Shown: positions 23,022 through 34,814 of the stretch, piece by piece
How the letters are laid out: each line of letters begins with the position of its first letter
Numbering within the stretch: the stretch's first letter is position 1
Assembly: GCA_016081115.2 (NCBI GenBank)
Contig: JABTTQ020002616.1
Coordinates: 124,001-188,000, forward strand
Direction of reading: 5' to 3'
Length of the DNA stretch: 64,000 nt
Source: Rehmannia glutinosa
Taxonomy: Eukaryota > Streptophyta > Magnoliopsida > Lamiales > Orobanchaceae
The notes under the pieces: generated by a model
What the model saw: only the letters and a program-made list of their open reading frames with translations
What the model was told of the DNA's origin: nothing
Database searches by the model: none
Position numbers and translations under genes: made by a program

Positions 23022-24473
23022 TGTAAAGGGGTGAAATGTAAGGTTTAGAATGGGGAGTTGAATAAACATTACCAAATTTTTGAACTTAGTCATTTTAAAT
23101 AATTTTTACAGAGCTAACTCAATTCGGCTAAGTCCTTGAGGGACAACTAGGTTGGCTTACTTGATAAAGTTACCCACTCAACGGACTCAACCGAGTTGTT
23201 GATAGTATAGCTCATTTGGGATCACTAACACTTAAATTTGATTCATTTGGTTTTTTGTTCAGCGGAAGACTTTTCACCCTTAATGATTTAAACTTGTTTT
23301 CAACACTTATTTTTTGCAAAGGATATTATAAGTTGAGTTCATCAGATTTAACTTAACAACAAATATAAATAATATGCAAGGAATTAAAGTATTGTAAGTA
23401 AATATGACACAAGCAATTTTATAGTGGTTCGAGGATGGGTAATTCCTCTAATCCACTCTTCTCCAACTCCGGAGGAATCCACTAAGTGAGATCTTGGTTA
23501 CAAAGTAGTGAACGAGTCTGAGTCGATCTTGATCACACAATTGGCTACTCCTAGGACTCGCTTCATCAAAAAAAAGGTTGTCTTGCTACTTGGCTCCTCG
23601 AGCTCTTGGAATTGATCACATGCCTTGCAACGAGCCCAAAGCTTCGGCTTGAACCTTACTACTTCTCCTTTAACCTTGGAGAGTAGACCCCTTTTGTTCT
23701 TCAAATAGTTTCCTCTTAAATTTGATGAAGTAATCTTTCCTTAATTGAGTGTGTTGGATTGAGTTCCTTCGATTTTAGGCTTGAGGAATATCTTTGAAAT
23801 CTTGAGAGTATTTGCGGGTTTGCTTGAATGCTTGTAATTCATAATTGGTTTTTTTCTCTCACTTGTTTCCTCGGCCTTTTATAGTGAAGATTCGAAAATA
23901 TCTTTTGAAGATATTGACATATATTTCAAATCCCACTCGTAGGTTGTTGGCATGTCTTGTCCTTGCAAAGATTATTGAGGATCGTACCATGATTTTAACG
24001 CACTCTGACCTTTCCTTGGTCTCTGCGCAGGTTTTGGTACATCCTATTGATTCCTTGCTTTTGCACTATTTGACAAAATAACTTTATTGCTAGCGATCGA
24101 CTCATGCCTATTTCAGTAGAACATTGACTTGTGTTGGCAACGAGATCTCTATCGACTTTCTTCAAATCTTGTCTCTCATCGCAAACCCTTGACATTCGAT
24201 CCCAATTATTTTGGAATGACTTATTTGTCGATCGGTGACCGAGATAGCTTTTTCGTCATCACTTGACCGATTCTTCACTTGGCTTCACACACGGTGACAC
24301 ATAGTGGGTCTTCTCTTCAATCTTGATCGACTCATGTAATCTTCAACTTAGCCGAACACGCTCAACTCATGCGATCCTATCTATTAGTTGAATTACAAAG
24401 AAAATAGGGTGTCAACTTCCTATTCTAAGTTTTACATGGTATCATCAAAATCTAAACATAAATTTTGCTAACA
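23022..24473 (-). repeat. SIRE-family LTR lodged inside the integrase of copy A
   Basis: 1452 bp, homologous to the other family LTRs. On the minus strand it begins TGTTAGCAAAATT (24473) and ends TTTACA (23022). It interrupts integrase between L-P-K-R-F-W-A-K-A-I and N-R-Q-L-S-K-T-P. The 5-bp flanks (TGATA on the left, ATGGC on the right) do not match, and a few integrase codons are missing at the junction. It is best described as a solo-like LTR without a visible target duplication. Confidence 0.8.
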
Positions 24474-25899
24474 ATGGCTTTAGCCCAAAATCTCTTAGGC
24501 AATCCATCTTCACTAGCATGGTCCTGGCGAACTTCCTTGAGAGTAGGTGTATTTCTTTCCATGGATACTAGCTGGTTCAATAGGACCAAATAAATCCATT
24601 TGTAATAAATGCAAGATCATAGTTGAAGAAGGACTTGGCTTATCCTTGAATGAAGACTTGATTTGCTTTCCTATCTCGGCATGCATCACAATTGCTTTCC
24701 TTCTTGTACACCGAGTCCGGCAATCCTTCCACAAGATGACTCTTTGCAAGCTTATTGATTGTCTTGAAATTTAGGTGACTCAGCTTTTTGTGCCACAACC
24801 AACTTGATTCGGTGCTCTTTGCTAATAGGCATGTACTTTGTGTAGCAGATTGACCAATCCACTACATACTTGATCCTGATAATACAACTTCATTTGATTC
24901 AAAATCCTTGATCTGGCAAACACCCATGTTGAATCCTACATCGTAGCCTTTATTACAAAATTGGCCGATGCTCGGCAGATTGAACAACCCTTCAAAGATA
25001 GGTTACATTTGTGATTTCCAATCTATTCTTCTTTATAGATCCAATGCCTCTTATCTCCCCGGAGCTTCATTTCCTCGAAATATGACTTTTGCTCCTCTTG
25101 ATTCCTTGAAATTTGATAGATTCTTCTTATTTCAAGTCATATGTCTGGAACAACTACTATCTATATACTATGTTCCTTGGCACTCAATCATTCCTTGAAC
25201 TCGCAATCAAGAAAATCGGTTTTTAGGTACCCAAACATGTCTAGGTCCGAGGGGTTAGCACTATAAGGTGATCCAACCAACGTATCGCCAAATGATCTCG
25301 ACTCTAAGAGGTTTCCACCTATCGGTTCCATAATCATTATGAATTTTAGCAAACTACTTGGGAGCTTTGGGCACATACAATTGTCTCTTTTGTTTGTATG
25401 CTGTGAGTGTGCTTGCACATTTTCTTTCTTAGGATAATAATGAAACTTTTGTGCATTTTGGGCATAGTGCATATGTGTGCTGATAATGGTTCCTTTTCCT
25501 TGGGAGTGACTTATTTTGAGTCTAAGGTCTTTGCCAATTGGGCTTGTATCTCCTAAGACTGGGCTGATATCTCATTTAATTGTTCCAATCAGCCCGACTT
25601 CGGTAGTTTCTACCATTTCTTTCATGTGGCTTTCTATGTTGAAATCGTTTGGGCTTTTGGTAGTTCTGCGTTGTCTTCATAGAATACTTTCATGTTAGGA
25701 GTCTGCTGATGAACTCTTCTAAATTTTGTTTTAGTTGTCCATTCTCTGTTGGCTTCTTGCCTTTGCCTTTATTTCATATGCCAGCATGTGTGTGATTGTG
25801 TTTGGGAGTGGGTGCAACATATTGTGCTTTGGGTTTTTGGATTCCTCCATTGTTTGAGGATTCTTTCTCTAAAACCACTCTTGGAGTTTGAGCATTGAC
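24474..25899 (-). pseudogene. pol (PR-INT): Protease and integrase N-part of SIRE-like copy A, core deleted
   Basis: Minus strand. The protease motif Y-I-D-S-S-C-S-R-H-M-T near 25170-25135 has Ser where the family has Gly (D-S-G). The zinc-binding/pre-integrase region and I-G-K-Q-I-K-S-S-F-K-D-K-P-S lead to D-L-F-G-P-I-E-P-A-S-I-H-G-K-K-Y-T near 24560. The next residues are L-K-E-V-R, which belong far downstream in integrase (the R-T-L-K-E-M region). About 110 residues, including the acidic catalytic core, are therefore deleted, independently of the neighbouring LTR. Frameshifts elsewhere. Confidence 0.75.
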
Positions 25900-27458
25900 A
25901 AAGAAATTGAATCTTATGCTGTTTTATCTCCACTTTCTTTTTGTATCATTATCAATTCATCCAATGATTTAGATGCCTTGCTAAATGATACAATCACATT
26001 TTTCAAATCTTTTTCCCTCTTTTCTGTTTCATCTAAGTCTTCTTTGACCTTAGTAATTTCGACCTTGACTCATTGTTCTCAATAGCTATGTGACTTAGAG
26101 TATCAAATCCTTAGTCATTTTGTGAGTTTTAGCTTTTGAACTCAAGTTGCTTTTGAAGTGTTTGTGCCACTATTACTATCATCAAAATTAGAATTAGATG
26201 AGTTAGAATATACCTTATCTTCCTGTTCTTTGGCCATGAGGCATATCAAAGCCTCTTTCGGTATCTCGAGGAGTAATCGCCTCATCGCCGATCGACTCAT
26301 CCATTTCTTTGCACTTGGCCGTGTCGATTCAACAACCACCATGTCTTTTTTTTTTTCTTTTCTTGTCTTCTTTCTCTGAAGAAATTTCTTTCTTTCTCAT
26401 TATGGTACTTGTTGTTGGTGTATAGGAACAATCAACGGGGAAAGTGTCATGGGCCGGCAATTCGCACGGGTTCTCGTTTTCTAGTAATCAACTCTCTCGA
26501 TTATGAGCTCTGTGATATTTAGCTCTCGTTGGTTAGCTCTTTTAGGTGGTCTATCTTCCTTGGTCTTGGAAAGGAGTGAGTGTCTTCGAAGGTTTCACCC
26601 TTGTTTCTTTTATAGTTCTTGTTTAATAACTTGTTGAATCTTTTCACCATAAGGGCACCGCTCTTAATCAATGGCATCCTCGAGTCGGCTCTTTTGGATC
26701 TCCGGCCCATGAGTGTAGCTTTCTTGGGTACAAATGTCTCTTCTTGCTCTTTCTTCGAGCTCGAATTCATAAGCTTTCAAATCTGAAAATAGCTCATGGT
26801 TGGATGTTCTTGTCAAGTCCATGCGATTGCCTAAAGGCAATCACCTTCATTTCTCACTCACCGAAGGCGACCTCAAAATCTTCATACACATCTCCTTCTA
26901 TGTGTATTCTTTTTCAAGAGCTTAAAGCTCATTTGTAATCTCTATGAACGGAATCCAACTAATCCGAGTTTCACCGCAACCATTTAAATATTTTCAAATT
27001 TTTGTACTTCAACGTTAATTTATTTTCTTTAATTTGTTCGATCCTTCACAAATTAAAATCAGATTTTCCCAAATCTCTTTAGCCGCTCTGCATGATTTAT
27101 CGAGGGTTTTATACAGAACATCTTTGGAAACATTATGCAAGTTGTATCTCTTTTGATCCTCGTTGGTCTACTCGCATCGAGGTTTTTCGACCATGGTGGT
27201 CTTGGTGCGGCAGTGGTGGTATGGCGGTTAAAGACCACGTGCGGCAACCTCTCCTATAGCTACGGGTGTAGCAACAACGAAAGCCTCGGGAGAGCGGGAG
27301 CCCTTACAATCTGTGTTTACTTTCATTATTTGCAATAGCCCATCCTTAATAACAAACCATATTTCATCGTGTAAATCTGAAAGATCATCGCATGTGAATC
27401 TTTCAATCATCAAATTCCTCGTGATAAACATAGGAATTTGAGTTAAATTTGCTTCCAT
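25900..27458 (-). pseudogene. gag: Gag of SIRE-like copy A
   Basis: ATG at 27458: M-E-A-N-L-T-Q-I-P-M-F-I-T-R-N. It continues with D-E-I-W-F-V-I-K-D-G near 27350, the start of the UBN2-type gag domain of Ty1/copia elements. Later parts include E-E-T-F-V-P-K and K-R-F-N-K-L-L-N-K-N-Y-K-R-N near 26600-26730, then E-A-L-I-C-L-M-A-K-E-Q near 26230. These are colinear with copies C and D. The start lies about 110 nt inside the PBS. Several frameshifts. Gag forms the particle. Confidence 0.8.
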
Positions 27459-27568
27459 GATAATAACTTATTTTTTGAAACAAAACTTTAAAACAACAAG
27501 TGTTTGCATGTTTTAAAAAGATTGAGATCTAGTTCAGTAACCATTGCGTAAAGCTCAATGAACCAATC

Positions 27569-27580
27569 GCTTTGATACCA
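27569..27580 (-). other. Primer-binding site of SIRE-like copy A
   Basis: On the minus strand TGGTATCAAAGC follows the LTR end CCTACA plus two bases (AG). It differs by one base from the tRNA-iMet complement TGGTATCAGAGC. Copy D has TGGTATCGTGAGC at 50446. Confidence 0.8.
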
Positions 27581-27582
27581 CT

Positions 27583-28969
27583 TGTAGGTCCCAAGGGGTG
27601 ATAACTTAAAGCCTAGAAGGGGGTTGAATAGACTTTACACTTTTCGATTTTTTATCCTTTTACATCGAGTTTAGTAACAAGTCCGCTTAGTCCTTGAAGG
27701 ATAGCTTAGTTCGACATTCACAAAGAGAGTTAGCCACTCAATGCACTGATAGGGAAATTTGTTGATAAGATAACTCATTTGTGACTTGGTTTTTCAGAAG
27801 TCTTTCACCTTTTGATTAAAATATATTTTCAACACTTGTTTTATGGTCAAGTTATCATCATTAGACTTGGCGAATTATCTAACAACAAATATAAGATATG
27901 CAAAAATTAAAGTGCTAAAAGATAAAGGACACAGATAAATTTTTATAGTGGTTCAAGGATGGAATAATTCCTCTAATCCTCTCTTCTCCAACCCCGGAGG
28001 TAATCCACTAAGTAACGGTGACTTTGTTACAAAAGGATGACCGTCCGAGATAGCTTGATCACACGAGTTAGGTTCTCCTAGGAGTCGAACTTCTTCACAA
28101 GACGATTGTCCTGCTACTTGACTCCTTCGGACTTTTGGATTTAAATACGTAGCCCTCCAACAAGTCCAAAGCTTTAGTTCGAATCGAAACTACACTTCCT
28201 TCAACCTTGGATGTGCGGACCCCTTGTCTTTCAACAAATGTTTTCCTCTTCAACAATTTGAAGTTTTTCTTTCCTTCACCGAGTGTGTTGGATCGATTTC
28301 CTTTGAGTTTTAGGCTTGAGAAAACTATGAATGCTTTATAGTACTTTGCTTGCTCTTTTCTTGAATGTTTGCGGTGTGTGTCTATTGCAAAAATATCCTC
28401 TCTCTAATATTCCTCGGCCTTTTATAGTGTTTGTTTGAAAAATGTATCTACACTTTGAGGTCGTTCACTTGTCTTGTCTTGCAACATTGATGTAGATCGA
28501 TCCTGGTATTAATGCTATGCATGCGGCCTTGCATGAAACTCGCAGTTTGCAAGGGCATCCCATTGGTTCCTTGCTTTTGCACTCTTTCAAAGAAACAACT
28601 TTATTGTTTGCGACCGATATGTTTCTACTTTCAAAGAAACATTTGACTTTGCTTAACAACGGATCGCTTCAAACTTTCTTAAAGTCCTTTTCTGCTTAAC
28701 CCTCGCATACAGTCATCTCCACTTTTTTGGAAGTGACTCATTATCGATTTCGATACTTGATTTATCCTTCATCGCAAAACTCGGTGACACACATCGTAGT
28801 CTTTACTTTGATCTTGATCAACTTCCGCAATCTTCAACTTGGCTGATTCGACTTAGCTAATATAACCATATGGATTACATAGTTGACTTTACAGCAGAAA
28901 TGGGGTGCCAAATTCCTTATCTAAGTTTTACTTGGTATCATCAAAATCTATTACATAAATTTCCCAACA
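27583..28969 (-). repeat. SIRE-like copy A 5' LTR
   Basis: 1387 bp, complete. Read on the minus strand it starts TGTTGGGAAATT (28969) and ends GGGACCTACA (27583), TG...CA. The PBS lies just inside. The next bases to the right are CAAAT (28970-28974). The other outer flank is destroyed, so a target duplication cannot be confirmed. Confidence 0.9.
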
Positions 28970-29640
28970 CAAATACTCCATCGCATCTTCAAAATTGTTC
29001 AATTTCTACTTAAAATCTTCAAGTTAGGGCTCACATACTTCTCTCTTTCAAGACACCCAACACAAATTCCTTCCAATTCTCAACTTTCTGTTGTTCTTCT
29101 TCAAGTTTGGGGAGTTTATTTTCATAATTTTCAAGAACTCTAAAATCTTCAAACCCAATTCCATGGCCTCAAGAGGAAGAAAAGGTGGAGTTAGGAGAAA
29201 CACAAGATGAAGGAGAGAGCCAATGCAGAACCCGAGCCACAACAATACGAGTTGAACCAAATGGAGTATTGCAATGTCATCCTCCCGGACGAGTCACACC
29301 AAGCCCAGTGGGAAAATCTCTTCATCAAGAACATGGTTTCGACAAGGTATCCCGACAAACATTGTCTCACTAATTATTGAATGATTTTTGTGCTTTGTCC
29401 GGGGCGAATTGAATGGTAATTGGACTATGTGTGTGGTATTTACCCTTGAATTTTTAGTAGCTTTGAATTGGCTATTTGAAAAAGAAATTTGATGGGGATA
29501 CAATTTACACTTGGAAATGAGCCAAGAGAGCTTTCTAATTATGAATTGAATGCTATTTATCAAACTCCGGCTTATGGGGTAGATGAGCATGAGGAGTTTG
29601 ATAAAAATTTAAAAAATAATCGATTTTTTATTTTAATATT
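28970..29640 (+). pseudogene. Athila-type ORF fragment with leader
   Basis: Leader-like sequence runs 28970-29162. An ATG at 29163 opens M-A-S-R-G-R-K-G-G and shifts frame quickly. Downstream fragments P-D-E-S-H-Q-A-Q-W-E-N-L-F (about 29285-29325), S-S-F-E-L-A-I (near 29455), N-L-M-G-I-Q-F-T-L-G-N-E and N-Y-E-L-N-A-I-Y-Q-T-P-x-Y-G-V-D-E-H-E-E-F (about 29485-29600) resemble the ORF1-type protein of large plant gypsy elements of Athila type. The ORF is then cut off. Left truncation coincides exactly with the SIRE LTR end at 28969. Function in the element is unknown. Confidence 0.5.
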
Positions 29641-30742
29641 AGCATTTTTATTTCTTTAGCACGTTTATTGCTTTTGTGTGAGTTAGGTTTAAAAATTGAA
29701 TTAGTTTAGAATGCTTTCGTATGATTTACTATGAACATTTGGTTTTATGAGAAGAAGTACTTGGTAAATATGTGATGAATTTTTGAAAATATGTCTTTTG
29801 CTTATTTGGTATTGATTGAGAAAGTTGGGTATTTGAGCATGATCCGAAAAATAAGTCTGTGAGCTTTTGTGCCTTTAATCGCTTTTTTATCCTATGCGTC
29901 TTATTTTTGTTGAGTGTGTCATTCATGTTGATAGAACTCTAGAACGTGTAATGGTATGTTTATTGAAACCACATATGTGTGCAATTGTTGAAGATGATTT
30001 GAGACCATATTTGTTTAAGCCTACTTAGCCTAGAAAGCCTACCTATGAACTCATGATTCCCTAGTTAGCCACTTTGAGCCTTAACTTTGTTTATTGTTAG
30101 CCACATTTTGAAAAATCGAGTGAAAAAAGAAAAGAAATTCTAAAAATTTGAGAAACAAATTGAAAGCTTAACGAAAAACAAAGAAGGCAAGGGCCTAAGA
30201 AGAAAAAAAAAGAAGAAAAATGGTGGAAAAATTGTATAAGTTGCAAAAGAAAATAATTTGAAAGAATGTTTCTTGAGATGAAATTGGGTTGGTGAGATGA
30301 AAGTCTTTGTACTTAAATTCTATTTGATCATGTCAAGTCACTTTCCATAATCTTCCTACCCTAACAAAAGAGCCTACATTACAACAAAAGAAAAGCCCTT
30401 TTTGATTCTTAAATTGTGTACACTTGAGTGGTAAAGATATTAGACGATTTGCAAGCATATGGTAGTTCTACTTCATTGAATTGATTTGAGAGCATACACT
30501 TCATATTTACTTTGTGGTTTGAGTGATACACTTTATCTTGTGAGTCGCGATGCCAAATACTCGAATGAGTATTGATTATGCGAATTTGCGATTGATGACT
30601 TTTTTTTTTTTGAGAATGAATCACATATTTACTAAAGTGTTGAGTTGATTATGATTATGTGTATTTAGTGTGCTTGTGTTGTTCTATCTACTCCATTGCA
30701 TTGGTTATTTGATTTTGCTCGAGGACGAGTAATGGTTTGAGT
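29641..30742 (+). other. Non-coding 3' region of Athila-type element
   Basis: No gene is seen. The stretch is A/T-rich, with repeated AGCCTA/TTAGCC words (30010-30105) and a purine-rich segment (30120-30260). It ends in CTCGAGGACGAGTAATGGTTTGAGTTTAGGGG (30718-30749; a word commonly found just before the 3' LTR of large plant gypsy elements). Confidence 0.45.
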
Positions 30743-32245
30743 TTAGGGGCTTATTTTGGTATATATTTGATACATACAAAATATACATGCATTTAGGGGC
30801 TTATTTTGGTATATATTTGATACATTTGTATATATATTTAGTGTATTTTAGTTGGTTTACTTTGTTGGGCATGATATGCGTATTCTTGTGATTGTTTATA
30901 GGAAATAGAGCTTAATTTGCAAATATATCTATAGGATGGCCACGACAAGAATGTCGAATGCGAAAAGATGATCAAATACGTCAAGAAAACGACGAAGAGC
31001 AGAAAACACCTTCGCGTGTCTTGTTAAACGGCCATGTATCTTGCATCCTTGTGATTTTACACGCCATGCATCTTGTTCGAGGGAAGAATTTGAGAGACGG
31101 AATACATGACCTAACCGTGTATTCATATACGGTCGTGTATGTTGTTTGTATCCAAAATAGATACAAAAACATAAAACATGACCCGACCGTGTGATAATAC
31201 ATGGTCATGTATTTTTGTCCGGTGGTGGATTTTATTTCCTAATTGCTTCGGGACTCTCCTAGTGATCTCTCAAAGAATATATAAAAGGAAGACCAAGCCC
31301 TACACATCGAAGATGGATTTTTACACTTGGAAACAAATAATTTTACATACTTCTAAGAGGAAAACACAATCCAACGAAGAACGACACAAGACATTTCGCA
31401 TCAACGAAAGCACAAGAGTTCGAGACTTTGAAGAAGAATCCATCCCGATACGAAGTGTTCTATCCTCTTAGTTTTGATCTCTTTTTTGTACTTGATTCGA
31501 TGTCAACTTATTTGATTTTAAGTTTCTCTATGAATTTGGTTTCAAATATGTTAGGCTAAACCTTTCTAATCCTAGAGCATATTCAAAACTGTGGATTTAT
31601 GTTAAATCTAATTAGATTATTTCTCTTAATTAATTTTTGTGTTCTATTTATTAATCGAGTGCTTATTTCGTGTAGATTATCCGACTAATAATTTGCATGC
31701 CTTATTCGTTAGCTCATAATCCAGGAGACGAGTTCTAACTTACAAAAATGAGTTCATAACATAAATGGGGATTGAGTCGGAGACCTATAACTATTGTGGG
31801 GAGTACTTCAATTCTAAGATCATGTTGGGAGTTAATATTAAATGTTGAGTATGGATACTAGTAATTGATATTGATCAACTGTTTATGTACCACTTGGGAG
31901 AGGGAATAAAATACTTTAGGAATTGAACCCATAGATACACATAAATTAGTTTTGATGAAACATTAATTGGAATTAACATTGATGAAGCATGTTGAGATTA
32001 TATTCCTATGGTTGATTTCATATTTGTTAAAAACTTATGAATTTCGTGTTTATAAAAATATTTAAATATTTTATTTGATAACACTGGTTTAGTTTAAATA
32101 AATATTTTCTTAATTTTTGACCGCTTTAATAAAATTGAAATATGAGGTTTCTTGACTTTATGTGTTTCGTATTCAATCCCTCAGAATACGACATTGCTCA
32201 TTGCTATTTTCTAGCTACACCGTACACTTGCGATATAGTTAAAAG
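30743..32245 (+). repeat. Solo-like or 3' LTR of Athila-type element
   Basis: Begins at the purine/G run (TTTAGGGG), with the word GGGGCTTATTTTGGTATATA at about 30746 and again at about 30796, so its first ~50 bp are duplicated. It contains repeated CGTGTAT / ACATGAC words (31025-31215) and a TATA-like ATATAAAAGG (31277-31286). It ends in a CAGAATACGACATTGC...TACACTTGCGATAT block (about 32180-32240) like the 3' ends of Tat/Athila LTRs. No PBS was recognised after it. No coding region is supported. Confidence 0.45.
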
Positions 32246-32289
32246 ATTTTCATGATCACTCGTTTCTCAAATGAGGATATTATACTTTA

Positions 32290-33480
32290 AATGCATCTAG
32301 TAATCGATGGGATAGTAGGAGCGATAGTAAGTCGAGTGGGAGCTCTTGTCTCACATAAAAAGGTTTCTCAAATTCCACGAGTAAAGTGATGTGATTATGA
32401 AATATTCTGCATCATCTTTATGAGATTGATTGATATCCTTCACAATTACTTTTGTGGTTGTTGATGAGTCGATAAAACATGTGACTTCACTTTATGCCCT
32501 AAGTGGATAGTTGTTGTGAAGGAAAAGATGAGCCGAATGACTAAGAACAAAGTCTAAGAGCTTGTTGATCTTGTCAGGTGCAAGACCATCCGAAACATGT
32601 GGTTTGGTAGGTTAAGTACAACCTAGATGGGTTGATTGATATGTGTGTAGCTCGAGTAAGGTAGAAATGTTTACGCTTTGTTAGAAGAGCTTAAATATTT
32701 TTGAGATGTTCACCATAAGTGGTGAGATTGCCTCAATTCTCCAATATGTTATCTATTATTGCCACTTTTGTCTAGGTTTGTCCTGGATCATTAATGTTGA
32801 CATACTTTAGTGAACATTGAATCGGGAGATATATGTGGATCACCTAATGAATTCAAGAAGTGGAGTAAAAGGGCATTGATTGTTGATCAAGAAGCTCCAA
32901 TTGTGACTTGAATCATCATTTATTTCATCGAGCTATCATTTTGGGTAGGCCTACGATGGTCAATTAAGTCTTTGAACATATGTCAAGAGTTGTACATCAC
33001 TTTGTGTATGGAAAAAATGTGATGATTTGGAAAGAACAAGGAGTTATCGCCACTCGGTGGTTTCTATCTTTACACTCTGCGGTCAAGGATCATGTTCTTA
33101 GTAAAGAAATGATGTTTTAGGAAGAAGAAAATAAATGCTAGTTAGTTTATGTAAGCACCATCGAATGTGCATACTCAACAAGTCATGTATTTAGCGGTGA
33201 TATTGGTGAGTGGATATTGAAGTGATCCATGTGCTATAGTGATGCCGACATATGGATACTTAGATATGTTAATAGATTAGTCTAAAATTTACTAGAGGCA
33301 AATTTCGTATCGTGAAATAGTGTGCTTTGTGCGCATATTCATGAGATATTTTGTTTTGTTTGTGATAGTAAAGCCACTTTGGTGTATGGTTTGGGCACCA
33401 AACATTATTTCGACTAAACATACTTACTCGAGGCATTACTTCACTTAAGAGTTTTACGCATAGTAAAATTGTTTTTAGGC
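32290..33480 (+). pseudogene. Highly degraded Ty1/copia pol remnant
   Basis: Only short scattered matches are visible: C-K-T-I-R-N-M-W-F near 32580-32607 and D-G-L-I-D near 32628 (the RT entry region of copia elements), C-Y-S-D-A-D-I-W near 33232-33255 and C-D-S-K-A-T near 33361-33378 (RNase H-type words). The order is correct on the plus strand and spacing is plausible. Stops are dense. The lineage cannot be assigned, and this could also be chance plus remnant. Confidence 0.35.
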
Positions 33481-34693
33481 ATATTTCTATGAGCGGTGTA
33501 GTCTTTGATCCCTTTTATGACTATTTGTTTGTAGATATGTTCCAAAGGCATGTGAGTCATTAGGGATTAAGTAACATCGATTATGTGGCCTGTGAGAACA
33601 TATTATGATTAACGAGATATGTTGGATTCTCATTATGTATTTGGTATCTTGAATTTGTGAGTTTTCACCGGACTTTTGACGGACCCTTTCACGCGGGCAA
33701 TCGCCCGACGCTAAAGAGAGCGGCGGGATGGGACTTAAAAGATTGTGTCGCACAAGAATGTTTGCGAATGATCTCCTTCGCACTAGAGAAGCGATGAGGA
33801 AGGTTAATACGTATAATTAACGATCGCCTTAGCTAGAGGCTAAGATGAGATCCGATTGGTCAATCGTGAAGTATGTCCAAACTTCAAAACAACCAAAAAA
33901 GTAGACAAATCTTGCATCTTATGTTGCAACAACAACCATGAGAAACCTATGTGGGTCTCCCTTTCCCTAGATTCTTCTTCCCCATAACAAATGGGAGCGG
34001 CGGTGGAGGAGTTATGACAGCGTCAATTTAGAGAATGGAAAAGGACTACGCTTTACACACAATTTTTTTAAATATTTTTTTAATGGGAATGATAATGAAA
34101 ATGGGGGTAATTAATGGAATTTTTGGGGAGATGATGAGAGTAGTAGATTTACCGATGTCAAAGTTTTTCTTTTGGGGGATTTTGGTTCATGGTGGGTCTT
34201 CTTTTATCTTGCTTTGAATTTGGCGGTACAAACCAACATAGGAGAGTGTTTGACCTTACTCTTATATATAGTCATGACAAAGCAAACAATAAGTGGAAAC
34301 TTCCTTATTTGAAAATTTAAATGGCAATCTGTTATCGAAGAGCTTAATATTATACGTGGAATAAAGACCTTTACTCCCAATATTAGTTCCGCAAAGAATC
34401 TTTTTGTCTCAATAATATTTTCACCGAACTATGTGACCATCAATCTGGTTCTATTATATAATCTTGAAGATTGATTCATGTTTCGAATTAGCATCACTGG
34501 TACCCACAAATCTTTAATTTCAAGATGTAAGAATTGACTAACCCAAAATAAAATAATTTTATAATTGCAACTCCAAATATATCTTACATCAAATTAACAG
34601 GTAATTAATAATTTTTTACCTTCTCGATTAGTCTAGAATCTTTCACAAATCATTCTTAGGAGCATTATTACAATTTAAATTTGTGTAATTTAC
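33481..34693. other. Unassigned intergenic DNA
   Basis: No protein gene, RNA gene or terminal-repeat structure is supported. It contains a short G/C-rich patch with a fold-back CGGGCAATCGCCCG near 33694-33707 and AAAGAGAGCGGCGGGATGGG near 33714. These look like LTR-type sequence, but no partner copy exists in the window. Confidence 0.3.
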
Positions 34694-34814
34694 AAAAGAG
34701 TAGATCCATCTCTCGATTTATGCGTGTCATCCTTGCACAGGGGCATGCTAATCTTTCTCAGTATCATTCCAATTTTATTAGATGTCCTCTGAAGGAACTT
34801 AAAAAGAGTAGATC
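34694..34814. repeat. 13-bp target-site duplication around the U6 copy
   Basis: AAAAGAGTAGATC at 34694-34706 and again at 34802-34814. Length and A-rich start fit LINE-machinery target-primed insertion. Confidence 0.8.
34707..34801 (-). pseudogene. U6: U6 snRNA retropseudogene
   Basis: The reverse complement from 34798 reads GTTCCTTCAGAGGACATC, then AAAATTGGAATGATACTGAG, then AGATTAGCATGCCCCTGTGC, then AAGGATGACACGCATAAATC, then GAGAGATGG. This is U6 from its 5' end to about nucleotide 90, colinear with a scatter of mostly C-to-T or G-to-A changes. A 13-bp direct repeat AAAAGAGTAGATC flanks it (34694-34706 and 34802-34814). There is no TATA box or upstream sequence element at the expected places, and the 3' end is missing. 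The duplication and truncation indicate retroposition, so this is not an active gene. Confidence 0.85.

Noticed and set aside
33487..33783. 98-codon minus-strand frame near a G/C-rich patch
   Set aside because: No domain, no homologous copy in the window and no promoter context; most likely a chance frame in LTR-like DNA.
34707..34801. Functional U6 snRNA gene
   Set aside because: No upstream sequence element or TATA at the plant U6 spacing, truncated 3' end without a T-run terminator, and flanking direct duplication typical of retroposition.
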